A stretch of 64,000 nucleotides of DNA from Sapria himalayana (Eukaryota; Streptophyta; Magnoliopsida; Malpighiales; Rafflesiaceae): NCBI GenBank assembly GCA_029783825.1, contig JAREIK010016187.1, forward strand, positions 62,001 through 126,000, in the 5' to 3' direction. Shown here piece after piece: positions 40,614-53,490 of the stretch. Position 1 is the stretch's first letter. The number at the start of each line of letters is the position of its first letter. Made by a program: the position numbers and the translations under genes. The notes beneath the pieces were generated by a model that saw only the letters and a list, made by a program, of their open reading frames with translations, ran no database searches and had not been told where the DNA came from.

Positions 40614-40698
40614 TATAAAAATCTGGTAAATTTTACTTTCACTTTTACTTATTTTATTTATTCAATTTAATAAAAAAATCGTTGAATTACAATTTTCA
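40609..40698 (+). other. candidate terminal intron of hAT transposase
   Basis: The frame runs GAATCAG then GTTAGT, a good plant 5' splice site. About 90 bp of T-rich sequence ends in AATTTTCAG, a good 3' splice site. Removing it joins the frame to 22 or so codons (AGGGGTCACAAG onward, through IVGQLNLEW) ending with TAA near 40767. Without splicing the frame stops at once at TAG. A short C-terminal exon is known in plant hAT genes. The call rests on splice-site appearance and frame continuity only; the donor could lie a base or two from the stated point. Confidence 0.6.
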
Positions 40699-40767
40699 GA
40701 GGGGTCACAAGATCCAAATATTCTTCCAACTATAGTTGGCCAACTAAATTTGGAATGGGTGTATTAA

Positions 40768-41571
40768 ATTTTAATTGGTAATATTTTGTTTTTTTATTAT
40801 TCTTTCATCTTAGAAATTTATGTCTACATGATTAACACATTTTCATCTTTGGTTATCCTTCTACTGTGGAGGAAGAAAAGGGAGGAGTTGTAGAAGAGAT
40901 AATTAATTGGGTTTGGATTTTCGTTGTTGTTCCGGGATTGACCTTTGAAATGATTATTATCATGGTTGTTATTAGTTGTATTCTTTTTGTTATATTAAGC
41001 TACCTAATTTTAGCAATTATATAAGTAGTAATTGATGCTACCAATGTTTGTGGTCATCTTTAGCTATTCATTAATATTTTAAGTAATTGTTTAAAAAATG
41101 TAGTATTACTATTATGGTTAACTTTCACTCGGTTGAAAAAGCCAACTTGTGAAAAAACAAAGAACCAAATTAAGTACACAACTCGGTCCCATTCTATTTA
41201 ACATTTCTATCCTTTTCTACACATCAAAACTTTTGACAATGTAATGGAGCTCATTTGCGGTATTCAACCTATTTGAAAAAACAAAATTGGCCCAATTTGA
41301 GTTTGAAAGATACATAACTAAGGAATGATAAATGGTACAACAAAAGGTTTCGACATGAACTAACTTGATCGGTTTGAAAAAAATAAATTAAAAAAAAAAT
41401 GTCTGAACTCTATTCCGTTTTGGAACCGTTTTATCCTACCCAAAATGCCCGATCTCTGTCCCGTCCCGTTCGGTCCAGATATCTTAAACCTATGGGACGA
41501 GTCAGGATGTTAAAAAAAAAATCTTCGTATTGTGGGAAGGGACTAGAGATTTATAATCCCCTTTTCGTCCC
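40768..41571 (+). other. hAT 3' non-coding region
   Basis: About 800 bp lies between the last candidate exon and the right terminal repeat. It is moderately AT-rich with no credible frame. From about 41400 the right subterminal region is rich in CCCGTCCC-like motifs in both orientations, mirroring the left end. The open frame at 41399-41590 falls in this motif-rich end and is not a gene. Confidence 0.65.
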
Positions 41572-41589
41572 GTCCCATGAGCACCCCTA
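41572..41589 (-). repeat. hAT right terminal inverted repeat
   Basis: GTCCCATGAGCACCCCTA is the reverse complement of the left end with two mismatches, and is followed directly by the GCATTGAG target duplication. Confidence 0.92.
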
Positions 41590-41597
41590 GCATTGAG
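41590..41597 (+). repeat. 8-bp target-site duplication, right
   Basis: GCATTGAG is the partner of GCATTTAG at 37976-37983. The interrupted monomer resumes immediately with TGGTTTAGAAGTTTTATTT. Confidence 0.88.
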
Positions 41598-42094
41598 TGG
41601 TTTAGAAGTTTTATTTAAAAAATAAAATAACAAAAAATTTATTTTTATTATTTTTTGATATTTTCAAAGGTTAAAACCTTTGAAAATATAATAATTTTTA
41701 AATTTTTTTTCAAATGTGAATACAATATTTAATTATACTAATCATTATATTTATATATTATATATATTCAATATAAACAATTTTATTGATAAATATTCTA
41801 ATAATAATAATAAAATAAATTAATAATCAATTAATAATAAGAAAGATATTAATTAAAATATAATTACAAAACTTAAAATGATTCATAAGCAAAGAAAAAT
41901 ATATTACTATATAATAATTTTTTGTTTTTGAATTTTTTCTTCTTTTAATAAGTTTATCTATATTTTTTTAATGAAAAATAATTTATATAAATTATATTTG
42001 TCTAACTCATAATTTATTTTTAATTAATATTTATATATAAATAAACAAATAAATAATTAAAATAAAATTTAAAGTTATAATGAAAAAAATAGAG

Positions 42095-42136
42095 ATTTAT
42101 TATTTATTATTTATTATTTATTATTTATTATTTATG
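42095..42136 (+). repeat. expanded TTTATTA heptamer run at a monomer boundary
   Basis: Five TTTATTA heptamers and a TTTATGG variant lie where ordinary monomers have only two or three such units before the TTTAGGG-like boundary. A similar expansion is at 45165-45208. Confidence 0.85.
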
Positions 42137-45100
42137 GATACTGGTTTAATTTAGATTAGATCCGTCTCACTAATAATTTATTTTGTAATTAATATTTCTA
42201 TAAAAATAAATAGATAAATAATTAAAATAAAAATTTAAAAGTATAATGAATATAAATTAAAATGAGATTGAAGATTTATTATTAATGTATACCAATTTAA
42301 TAGTTTAAGTATTTAGAGGGTTTGTTGTTAGGAGTTTAGCAATTTATGTATTTAGGCTTTTAGTGGTTTATAGGCTTTATATAAAAAAATAAAATAACAA
42401 AAAAAATTTCTATAATTTGTTATCATTTTCATAGGTGATAACCTTTGAAAATATAATAATATTTACAATTTTTTGAAATGTAAATACAATATTTAGTTTT
42501 AATAATATTAATAATTATATATCATATAAATTCAATATAAACAATTTTATTGATAGGTAATATAATAATGATCAAAAATTAAATTAAAATTATTAATAAA
42601 AAGATAGATATTAATTAAAAAATATTTACAAAATCCAAATTGATTCAAAATTATAGTAAAATATATTACTGGATAATAATTTTTAATTTTTAAATTTCTA
42701 CTTCTTTTATAAGCATATATTTTTTTATTAAAAATAAATTAATTAAATTATATTTGTCACACTCATACTTTATTTTGTAATAAATATTTCTATAAAAATA
42801 AACTAATAAATAATTAAAATGAATATTTAAAATTATAATAATAAGAAATAAAAATTAGATTTATTAATTATTAAGTAGTATATAGCAGTTTAATGGTTTA
42901 TGTATTTAGGCATTACGAGGTTTAGGAGTTTACTGATTTAACTGTGTATGCATTTAGTGGTTTATAAGTTTTATTTAAGAAAAAAAATAAAAAAAAATTA
43001 TTTTTATTATTTTTTTATATTTTCAAAGGTTATAACCTTTAAAAATATTATAATTTTTAAATTTTTTTCAAAAGTAAATAAATATTTATATATAATAATA
43101 ATTATTATTATATAGTATATAATTTCAATATAAACAATTTTATTGATATATATTCTAATAATTATCAAAAAATAAATTAAAAATCTATTATGAATAAGAT
43201 TAATATTACTTAAAATATAATATCAAAACCTAAAATAATTCAAAAGCAAAGCAAAATATTTTACTTAATAATAATTATTTGTTTTTAAATTGTTATTCTT
43301 TTTATAAGCTTATCTATTTTGTGATGAAAAATAATTTTTATAAATTATATTTTTAACTCATACTTTATTTATAATTAATATATATATATATAAAACTAAA
43401 CAATCAAAATGAATTTTTTAAATTATAATGTAAACAAATAAAAATGAGATATATTAATTATTCTTTCGGGTATACCCGTTTAAATGATTATCTATATAGG
43501 GGTATCAGGATTTTGTAGTATAGTGATTTAAGTGTTTAGGCATTTAGTGATTTATAGGTTTTATTTAAACAATGAAATAATAATAATAAAAAATATATAT
43601 TTTTTTGTTTTTTCACATGTTCAAAGGTTAATCTTTGAAAATATAATAATTTTAAATTTTTTTTAAAAATAAATAGAATATTTAGTTATAATAATTATTA
43701 AATCTATATATCATATAAATATTTTTATTGATGAATATTCTAATAATGATCAAAAAATAAATTAATAATCTATTATTAATAAGTTAGATATTAATAAAAA
43801 TATAATTACGAAAGCTAAAATGATTCAGAAACAAAGTAAAATATATTACTATATAATAATTTTTTGTTTTTAATTTTTTTCTTCTTTTAATAAGTTTATC
43901 TATATTTTTTTATGGAAAAATAATTTATATAAATTATATTTTTCTAACTCATAATTTATTTTGTATTTAATATTTATATAAAAATAAACAAATAAATAAT
44001 TAAAATGAATATTTAAAATTATAATGAAAAAAATAAAATTGAGATTTATTATTTTTATTTACGATATACCTGTTTAAAAAATTTATATATTTAGGGTTTT
44101 CGAGATTTCGAAGTTATTGATTTAAGTATTTAGGTATTTAATGGTTTATAGCTTTTATTTAAACAATGAAATAACAAAAAATTTATTTTTGATATTTTTT
44201 CAAATTTTTAAATGTCATAACATTTGAAAATATAATAATTTTAAAATTTTTTAAAAATGTGAAAACAATATTTAGTAATAATTATTATTATAACTATATA
44301 TAATATAAACTAATATAAACAATTTTATTGATAAAATTATATCAATTATCAAAAAATAAATTAATAAACATTTATTAATATGATAGATATAAATTAAAAT
44401 ATAATTAAAAAACCTAAAAAGATTCAAAATCAAAGTAAAATTCATTACTAAATAATAATTTTTTTTATGTTTTTGCATCATTTTATAAGCTTTTTTTTTG
44501 TTGAAAAATATATTATTTAAATTATATTTGTCACTTATAATTTATTTTGTATTATTTTTTCTATAAATTATTTAAATTATATTTAAGGTTTACGAGTTTA
44601 AAGGTTTAGGTATTTAGGGGCTTCGGGGTTTAGAAGTTTAGAGATTTATGTATTTAGGCATTTAATAGTTTATAAGTTTTATTTAAACAATGATATAACA
44701 AAAAAAATTTATTTTTGTTATTTTTTATCATTTTTGAAGGTTATAACCTTTGAAAATATAACAATTTTTAATTTTTTTTTGTATGTGAATACTATATTTA
44801 GTTATAATAATCTTAATAATTATATATCATGTTAATTCAATATAAACAATTATATTGATAGATATTATATTAATGATCAAAAAATAAATTAATAAACTAT
44901 TATTGAATAAATAGATATTTTTTAAAATATATTTGCAAAACATAAATTTATTCAAAATCAAAGTAAAATATAATAGTAAATAATAATTTTTTTTGATGGT
45001 TTGCTTCTTTTTATAAGTTTATATATTTTGGTATTAAAAGTAAATTATTTAAATTATATTTGTCTTCCACATAATTTATTTTTAATTTATAATTTTATAA

Positions 45101-45164
45101 AAATAATCTAATAAATAATTAAAATATATATTTAAAATTATAATGAATACAAATAAAATTGAGA

Positions 45165-45208
45165 TTTATTATTTATTATTTATTATTTATTTTTTATTAT
45201 TTATTATT
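45165..45208 (+). repeat. second expanded TTTATTA heptamer run
   Basis: About six heptamer units with one T-rich irregularity occupy the same monomer boundary position as 42095-42136. This shows that the heptamer part of the monomer is a slippage-prone minisatellite. Confidence 0.8.
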
Positions 45209-46149
45209 CAGGATATAATAGTTTAATGGTTTAAGTATTTAGGTGTTTTGGGGTTTAGTGATTTAAGTGTTTAGGCCTTTAGTGATTTATAGTTTTTATT
45301 TAAAGAATAAAAATATAAAAAATTAAATTTTTTGATTTTTTTTATTTTTTGAAGGTTACCATTAAAAATATAATAATTTTTAATTTTTTTTAAATGTTAA
45401 TATAATAATTAGTTATAATATTCTTAATAATTAAATATAATGTAAACTCAATATAAATAATTTTATTAATTGATATTATAATAATAATCAATAAAAAATT
45501 AATAAACTATTATTAATAAGAATGATATATATTAAAATATAATTACAAAAATTAAATTGATTCAAAATCAAAATAAAATATATTACAAAATAATAAATTT
45601 TTGTTTATAAAATTTTGCCTCTAATTATAAGCATATATATTTTTTTTGATAAAAAATAAATTATTTAAAATAGATCAGTCTTACTAATAATTTATTTTGT
45701 AATTAATATTTCTATAAAAATAAACTGATAAATAATTAAAATAAAAATTTAAAATTACACTTAATAAAAATTAAAATGAGATTTATGATTTATTATTAAT
45801 GTATACCAATTTAATAGTTTAAGTATTTAGAAGTTTTGTCGTTTAGAAGTTTAACGATTTATGTTTTTAGGCATTTAGTGGTTTATAGGTTTTATTTAAA
45901 CAAGAAAATAACAAAAAAAAATTTTATAATTTTTTGTCATTTTCATAGGTTATAACCATTTAAAATATAATAATAATTAAAATTATTTAAAATATGAATA
46001 CAATATTTACTTATAATAATTTTAATAATTATATATCATATAAATTCAATATAAACAATTATATTGATAAATATTATAATAATGTTCAAAAATTAAATTA
46101 ATAAACTATTAATAATAATCTAGATATTAATTAAAAAATATTTACAAAA

Positions 46150-46170
46150 CCCAAATTGATTTATTATAAT
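46150..46170. other. left inversion junction
   Basis: The + oriented monomer sequence ending CCAAATTGAT meets reversed monomer sequence (TTATAATTTTAAATATTCA). The join is in mid-monomer on both sides, so it is a breakpoint and not a natural monomer boundary. Its exact base is uncertain by about ten. Confidence 0.75.
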
Positions 46171-49100
46171 TTTAAATATTCAACTTAAATCACTAAATTC
46201 TTAAATCCCAAAACTCCTAAATATATAATTTTTTAAACCTGTATATTTTATCTTTTTAATAATAGTTTTATTTAATATCTATCTTATTAATATATTTTAC
46301 TTTGATTTTGAATCATTTTATTTTTTGCAAATAAATTTTATTTAATATCTATCTTATTAATAATAGTTTATTAATTTATTTTATTATCGTCATCATAATA
46401 TCTATAAAAAAAATTATTTATATTGAATTTACATAATATATAATTATTTAGATTATTTTAACAAAATATTATTTTCATATTTTAAAAAAATTTAAATATT
46501 ATTAAGTTTTCAAAGGTTATAATAGTTGAAATAAGAAAAAATAAAAAAAATAAATTTTTTGTTATTAGATTTTATAAATAAAATCTATAAACCAAAAAAA
46601 TACCTGAATTCTTTTTGACTAAACTCCTAAACCCCAAAGCCCATAAATACATAAGCCTTTAAATTAGTATACTCTAAATAATAAATAATAAATCTCATTT
46701 TTATTAGTATTCATTATAATTTTAGATATACATTTTAATTATTTATCAGTTTATTTTTATAGAAATATTAATTACAGAATAAATTATTAATGAGACAGAT
46801 ATAATATAAATAATTTATTTTTCATCAAAAAAATATAAGATCATAAAAAGAGGCAAAATTTTTAAAACAAAATATTATTATTTAGTAATTTATTTTAATT
46901 TAATTTTGAATAATTTTAGATTTTGCAATTATATTTTAATTTATATCATTCTAATTAATAATAGTTTATTAATTTATTTAATGATCATTATTATAATATC
47001 AATTAATAAAATTATTTATATTGATTTTACCTTATATATAATTATCAAGATTATTATAACTAAATATTATATTCACATTTTAAAAAAAATAAAAATTATT
47101 ATATTTTCGAAGTTTATAAACTTCAAAAATTAGATAAAATCACTTAAGGCATAAAGACTTAAATGAATAAACCTCAAAACACCTAAATACTTAATCCATT
47201 AAACCTGTATATCCTGAATAATAAATAATAAATCTCAATTTTATTTGTATTCATTATAATTTTAAATATTCATTTTAATTATTTATTAGTTTATTTTTAA
47301 AGAATAATAAATTACAAAATAATTTATGAGGAAGACAAATATAATTTAAAAAATTTATTTTTAATAACAAAAATATAAAATTATAAAAAAAGCAAAATAT
47401 TAAAAAAAAATTATTATTTAGTAATATATACTTTGATTTTGAATAAATTTAGATTTTGCAATTATATTTTAAATAATATCTATATAATTAATAATAGTTT
47501 ATTAATTTATTTATTGATCATTATTATAATATCTAGCAATGTGATTATTTATATTGAATTTAAAAGACTTATATTTATTAAGATTATTATAACTAAATAT
47601 TATATTTACAATTGAAAAAAATTTAGAAATTTTATATTTTCAAAGGTTATAACCTTAAAAAATTAAAAAAAAAATAAAAATAAATTTTTTGTTATATCAT
47701 TGTTTAAATAAAACTTATAGACCACTAAATTCCTAAACACTTAAATCTATAAACTCCTAAACAAAAAGCCCCTAAATACTTAAAACTTTAAACTCGTAAA
47801 CCTTAAATATAATTTAAATAATTTATTTTTCTTAAAAAAAATATAAGCTAATAAAAAGAAGTAAAAACTAAAAAACAAAAATTATTATTTGGTAATAAAT
47901 TTTACTTTGATTTTGAATAATTTTATGTTTTGAAATTATATTTTAATTAATATCTATCATATAAATAATAGCATATTAATTTATTTTTTGATAATTGAAA
48001 TCATATATTTTAATAAAATTGTTTATATTTAATTTATATTATATATAATTATAATGATTCTTATTACTAAATATTGTGTTCACATTTTTTAAAAACTTTA
48101 AAATTATTAAATTTTCAAAGGTTATAACCTTTGAAAAAGTGATAAAATATCAAAAATAATTTTTTTGTTATTTCATTGTTTAAATAAATCCTATAAAGTA
48201 CTAAATGACTAAACACTTAAGTAAATAACAACAAAATCTCGAAAACCCTATATAGATAATCCTTTTAAACTGGTATACCCTAAATAATAAATAATAAATT
48301 TCAATATTATTTTTTTCATTATAATTTAAAATATACATTTTAATTATTTATTCGTTTCTTTTAATATAATTATTAATTATAGAATAAATTGAGTTAACAA
48401 ATATAATTTATATAATTATTTTTTATCAAAAAAATATAGAAAAACTTTTTTAAAGAAAAAAAATTCAAAACAAAAAATTATTATATAGTAATATATTTTG
48501 CTTTGTTTCTGAATTATTTTAGGTTTTGTAATTATATTTAAATTGATATCTATCTTATTAATAATAGATTATTAATTTATTCTTTGATCATTATTAGAAT
48601 ATTTATCAATAAAAATATTTATATTGAATTTATATGATATATAAATATAATGATTATTATAAATAAATATAGTATTCACTTTTGAAAAAAATTTAAAAAT
48701 TATTATATTTTTAAAGGTTATAACCTTTGAAAATATCAAAAAATAAAAAAAAATAAATTTTTTGATATTTTTTTAAATAACACCTATAAACCACTAAATG
48801 CATACACAGTTAAATTAGTAAACTCCTAAACCTCGTAATTCCAAAATACATAAACCATTAAACAACTATATAATACTTAATAATTAATAAATCTAATTTT
48901 TAATTTTATTTATTATAATTTTAAATATTTATTTTAATTATTTATTAGTTTATTTTTATAGAAATATTTATTACAAAAAAAATTATGAGTGCGACAAATA
49001 TAATTTAAAAATTATATATTACTTATAAAAGAAGTAAAAATTTAAAAATTAAAAATTGTTATCCAAAAATATATTTTACAATAATTTTGAATCAATTTGG

Positions 49101-51132
49101 GTCTTGTAATTATTTTTTAATTAATATCTATATTAATATCAATAGTTTAAAAATTTAATTTTAATATTTATTATAATATATATCAATAAAACTATTTATT
49201 GAATTTATATGATATATAATTATTAATATTATTATAACTAAGTATTATATTCACATTTAAAAAAATTTTAAATATTATTATATTATCAAAAGTTATAACC
49301 TATGAAAATTAGAAAAATTTAGAGCAAATTTTTTTGATATTTTATTTTTTTAAATAAAACGTATAAACCACTAAAACCCTAAAAACATAAATCGCTAAAA
49401 TCCTAAATGAAAAAACCTATAAATAGTTAAACCATTAAAGTGGTATACAGTAATAATAAATAATAAATCTCATTTTAAATTTTATTCAGCATAATTTAAA
49501 ATTTTTATTTTAATTATTTATTAGTTTATTTTTATATAAATATTAATTACAAAATAAATTATTAGTGAGACATATCTAATTTAAATTAAAATAGTATCCC
49601 TAAATAATAAATAATAAATCTCATTTTTTTCATTATCATTTTAAATATTCATTTTAATTATTTATTTTTTTATTTATATATAAATATAAATTACAAAATA
49701 AATTGAGATAGACAAAATTAATTTATAAAATTATTTTTCATCAAAAAATTATAGAAAAACTTTTTAAAATAAAAAAAAAATTTAAAACAAAAAATATTGT
49801 GTAGTAATATATTTTTCTTTGCTTCTGAATCATTTTAGGTTTTGTAATTAAATTTTTATTCATATCTATCTTTTTAATAATAAATTATTAATTTATTTTT
49901 TGATCATTATTAAAATATTTATCAATAAAATTGTTTATATTGAATTTAGATGATATATAATTATAAAGATTATTATAACTAAATATTATATTTACATTTT
50001 AAAATAATTTAAAAATTATTATATTTTTAAAGGTTATCAGCTTTGAAAATGAGATAAAATCACAAAAATAAATTTTTTGTTATTTTATTGTTTATATAAA
50101 TCCTATAAACTACTAAATGCCTAAACACTTAAATCATTAAACTCCTAAACCCCAAAACCCAAAAACCCTTAAATACTTAAACATATAAACAATCTTTAAA
50201 GGTTTAAGTATTTATAAAAAATATATAAATATCTATCAATAAATAATAGTTAATTAATTGATTTTTTGATCATTATTATATTTATATTTATATTTAGTTT
50301 ATTAATATCTATCAATAAAATTGTTTATTTTTAATTTACATGATATATAATTATTATGTTTATTATAACTAAATATTCTATTCACATTTGAAAAAAATTT
50401 AAAAATTATTATATTTATAAAGGTTATAACCTTCAAAATTGATAAAAAATTTGAAAATAATTTTTTTTGTTATTTCATTATTTAAATAAAAAATATAAAC
50501 TACTAAATGCCTAAACACTTAAATCATTAAACTCCTAAACTCCTAAATATTTAAACCATTAAACAGGTATATACTAAATAATTAATCATAAATCTCATTT
50601 TTATTTGTATTTTTTATAATTTTAATATTCATTTTAATTATTTATTAGTTTATTTTTATAGAAATATTAATTGCAAAATAAAATTATGAATAAGACAAAT
50701 ATAATTTAAATAATTAATCTTCATCAAAAAAATTTATAAGTTTATAAAAAGAATCAAAAATTTAAAAATAAATAATTATTATATATTAATATATTTTACA
50801 TTGATTTTGAATCATTTTAAGTTTTGCAAATATATTTTAATTAATATCTATCTTATTATAATAGTTTATTAATCTATTTTATGATCAGTATTATAATATC
50901 CATCAATAAAATTATTTATATTGAATTTACATGATATTTTATTTTTATGATTATTATAATTAAATATTGTATTAACATTTGAAAAAAAATTAAAAACTAT
51001 AATATTTTCAATGGTTATAACCTTGAAAATGAGAAAAAATCATAAAAATTATTTTTTTGTTATTTAATTATCTAAATAAAACCTATAAACCACAAAATAC
51101 CTAAATACTTAAATTACTAATCTCTAAAACCC
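46161..51132 (-). repeat. inverted AT-rich satellite array, left part
   Basis: Every monomer here reads in reverse: boundary motifs appear as GGTATACC-like followed by TAAATAATAAATAATAAATCTCAT, and octamers appear as NNNNTAAA. Reading right to left from 51132 to about 48200, the units match 28813-31700, including the truncated monomer (50190-50560) and the partial unit (49440-49590). From about 47800 to 46161 they match 21660-23260 instead, so two source segments were joined near 47800-48200. The left edge, near 46161, falls in mid-monomer, where a + unit after ACAAAACCCAAATTGAT meets reversed sequence. No genes. Confidence 0.88.
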
Positions 51133-52381
51133 TATTACTACTACACCACACACACATAGCGAATGACCAAAAACAAACATGCACATATTCTTGTCCATTT
51201 TGGTGTAGCATTTAGAGGGGCCAGCAAGTCCTAGAAGCAGCGAGAAGTATGGGCCACCAGCTTGTCGAGGGCCCCACTAGCATGCCGGGATGATAACATT
51301 CAGAAAACTAACGAGACCTAGCAAAGTGGTCGGGAGTAAATCCAGGAATAGCTAGAAGTGGATCCCACTAGCCCTATCAGGCAGCATAGAGGGCCACCCA
51401 ACCATCGTCCAACAGGAGTAGCCGGTAATCCATGATTAATTGGAGAATCAGCAAAATTCGAAGAATCACCAAGCAAGGCCGGTAAGCAATGGAGTCCAAA
51501 CCATCTGCACGAGACGAAAGATTCAAACATGTAGTTTATGTTTGTAGTCTTTTTTGTATTTTAGACTTTGTATTCACCATGTACTTGTAGAGACGGATCA
51601 TGACATACTCACACACACAATCTTCTCTATTCTCTATGAAGCATGCAATGGGAGCAACTGGACCCATGAGTATCTCTAAGTGGAGCCCACAAATGCATTT
51701 TGTAAATACACATTAGGTGATGCTACACTCACGAGAGAATAAGACCGATCTTTTTAGCATTTTATAATTTTACTTGTATTCTAGCTTGGTTGTACACGTA
51801 GATAATTAGACTATGAGATGGACCTAATCACACATGCACACCGATGCATGCATATTTTTTGATATTTTGTCGGTGCAACATACAGCCACTTCTTGGAGCT
51901 CGAGTAGGAAACATTCTAACCCAAGAGATACTCTTTTGAGGATCATTTGAGCAAAAGAATGTGGAATTCAGGGTGAGAATGAATCGACAAAGTGTCGTAG
52001 ATATGGACTTGTGGATTTATGGGTATTCAGTTTTACATGTATTCCATTGCATAGCAACGAGATAGGCAAACACTTGATGCTGGATGTCACACACATGCAC
52101 AATCTTATATTTGCATAGTTTTAATATGGTGAATCATTCAGGTTTTTCCAAAGGGCTTAACAAATGTGAATGGAAAGGATGCAGTACGCATAATGACTCA
52201 ATGCCAATTCTGAAGTCTAGGAATGCCAGGTGATTTTAGTTGTATTCGTCCGCTTAGAATTATTAGGCATTATGTTTTTTTATGTATTTTATGCATAGAA
52301 TCATTAAGGTGCATAAAATTTGGTGGGCTGGCCTAAATTATTCATCTTTTTAGTCTCTTGTAAGTTGTGTGCCTAATGATA

Positions 52382-52418
52382 AATAAAGTGTGTATTTTCC
52401 AAAAAAAAACAAAAAAAA
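52382..52418 (+). other. AATAAA signal plus poly(A)-like tract (copy 3)
   Basis: AATAAA is followed 13 bases later by nine A, one C and eight A, directly abutting telomere-like heptamers. This is the clearest of the three copies for transcript-end architecture. Confidence 0.5.
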
Positions 52419-52500
52419 CATAAACCCTAAACTTTAAATCCTAACCCTTAAACAATAAACTATAACCCTAACCCATAAACCCTAAATTCTAAATCTCATG
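52419..52500 (-). repeat. telomere-like CCCTAAA heptamer tract (copy 3)
   Basis: About eleven heptamers related to CCCTAAA (the complement of TTTAGGG), including several exact or one-off units such as CCCTAAA, CCATAAA and CCTTAAA. This is the best preserved of the three relics. It ends at AAATCTCATG. Confidence 0.78.
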
Positions 52501-53490
52501 TTTTGTACTATTATAATCAAATTACTAAGTGGTAAATTTATTTTGAAATTCACAACTTTTAGAAATGTCACAGATTTATCTTTTTGAATATGTAACACAA
52601 AGTCATCACTCAAGGGGTGAGTTATGGATTTGGTCACTTTCTTGCTTTATATTATTGTAGCATTAGCAATGGTCATGATTGTATATTTTGTCTCTAGAAC
52701 ACAAAATCATATCGATGAGAATATGCTATAACTTGTCTCTCTGTTTAACCTATTGTTATTGCACTAAGAATGATCATGAATACATATTTAATCACTATAA
52801 TACTGGGTCACAGTATTGGATATGACCATAGCTTGTGCATTTTATCTTTATATTGCAAAGTCATTGCACTAGGAATGATTGTAACTTTGGACATTCCTCA
52901 AGTATCAATATGTTAGAATAATATTTTGAGCTATGATTAAAACCTTTTATACGTTTGAATATGATTCATTTACACCTTTTTGGGTATTGTGAGCTTGTAT
53001 ACACAACTCATTTAATATAAAAAGAAAGAAATGATACTTTTGATATCCATGACGATATTAAAAAAAGGCTTAGACATGCCAATAAAATAAATTTTTTGAT
53101 TCTTGATTGAAAGAGAGGCCATACTTCTTGCCCTGCTCAAACCGCCCTGGGCCTAGTTTGTTCTAATAGGCGACAAGGTGGTTATTTTTTTAGAGGTGAT
53201 CTATGTTTTAAAAAAATTGCTTTGAGTGTGTGCATGAGAGCTATTTTAGAATAAATTACAATAATCAATATAAATAGCATCCTCAACAACTAGCTATTTC
53301 AACACATAGGGGTGCAACTTTGGTTTAGTCTGTTAGCGTACATGAGTCAAATTACCTTTGATAGCCCAGTGATTCAACATCAAATATGATGAGACATAAT
53401 AGAGATAAAGTAAAAGCTCCTATTATTTTGGTTAGAGCTTTAGCAATCATTCTTGAGTTGAGAGAGGAACAAAATAAATTATTTTAATTA

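Larger units (their letters stand above)
38530..40767 (+). pseudogene. hAT transposase pseudogene, copy 1 (BED finger - catalytic - dimerisation domains)
   Basis: Transposases of this family bind the element ends and cut and paste it. Domains are recognisable in order. A BED zinc finger (about 38671-38814) has the CIWC pair at 38740-38751 and is then broken by TAG (38812-38814). A second in-frame stop, TAA, is at 38911-38913. The RNase-H-like core has TTDTW (first Asp 39175-39177), IDNASNND (second Asp 39367-39369) and CAHILNLIVIDG. A frameshift follows at about 39590. LDCPT*WNSTYL comes next, with TGA at 39650-39652. Further lesions are TGA (39776-39778), a one-base loss near 39820, TAA (39847-39849) and TAG (40073-40075). 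The hAT dimerisation domain then appears in two frames (about 40290-40613), keeping the family's Glu in YESTFRTGER (40446-40448). The N-terminal ATG at 38530 is not the original start, because about 100 bp is missing there. It is certainly non-functional. Confidence 0.92.
37984..41589 (+). mobile_element. hAT-superfamily DNA transposon, complete ends, inactive (3606 bp)
   Basis: The 18-bp terminal inverted repeats (37984-38001 and 41572-41589) start TAGGG and match at 16 of 18 positions, and an 8-bp target duplication flanks them. Subterminal regions at both ends are rich in CCCGTCCC-type motifs, as in plant hAT elements where transposase binds. Inside is one + strand transposase pseudogene with a BED finger, RNase-H-like catalytic region and C-terminal dimerisation domain. 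The element sits inside a satellite monomer. Multiple stops and frameshifts mean it cannot make its own transposase, though the ends look usable in trans. The paralogous copy at 61766-64000 shares its old lesions. Confidence 0.93.
41598..46160 (+). repeat. AT-rich satellite array, block 5
   Basis: Starting mid-monomer after the hAT insertion, + oriented units begin near 42300, 42892, 43481, 44079, 44598, 45224 and 45810, with a partial 150-bp unit at 42130-42290. From 43470 the order matches 33980-36150 at an offset of about 9.65 kb, of which 3.6 kb is the hAT element. The natural multi-monomer period is therefore near 6 kb. The block ends abruptly in mid-monomer at the inversion boundary. 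No genes are seen. Confidence 0.9.
51133..53490 (+). repeat. 2.4-kb dispersed module, copy 3 (complete, inverted)
   Basis: This is the reverse complement of 26345-28812, complete at both ends, and lies within the inverted satellite block. In this orientation the transcript-like features read on the + strand: AATAAA at 52382-52387, an interrupted A-tract at 52401-52418, then CCCTAAA-type telomere-like heptamers (52419-52500). The remainder (52501-53490) is unrecognised; it has a GC-richer patch around 53105-53160 but no frame of note. The left junction with satellite is near 51132 (CTAAAACCC joined to TATTACTACTAC). Confidence 0.8.
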
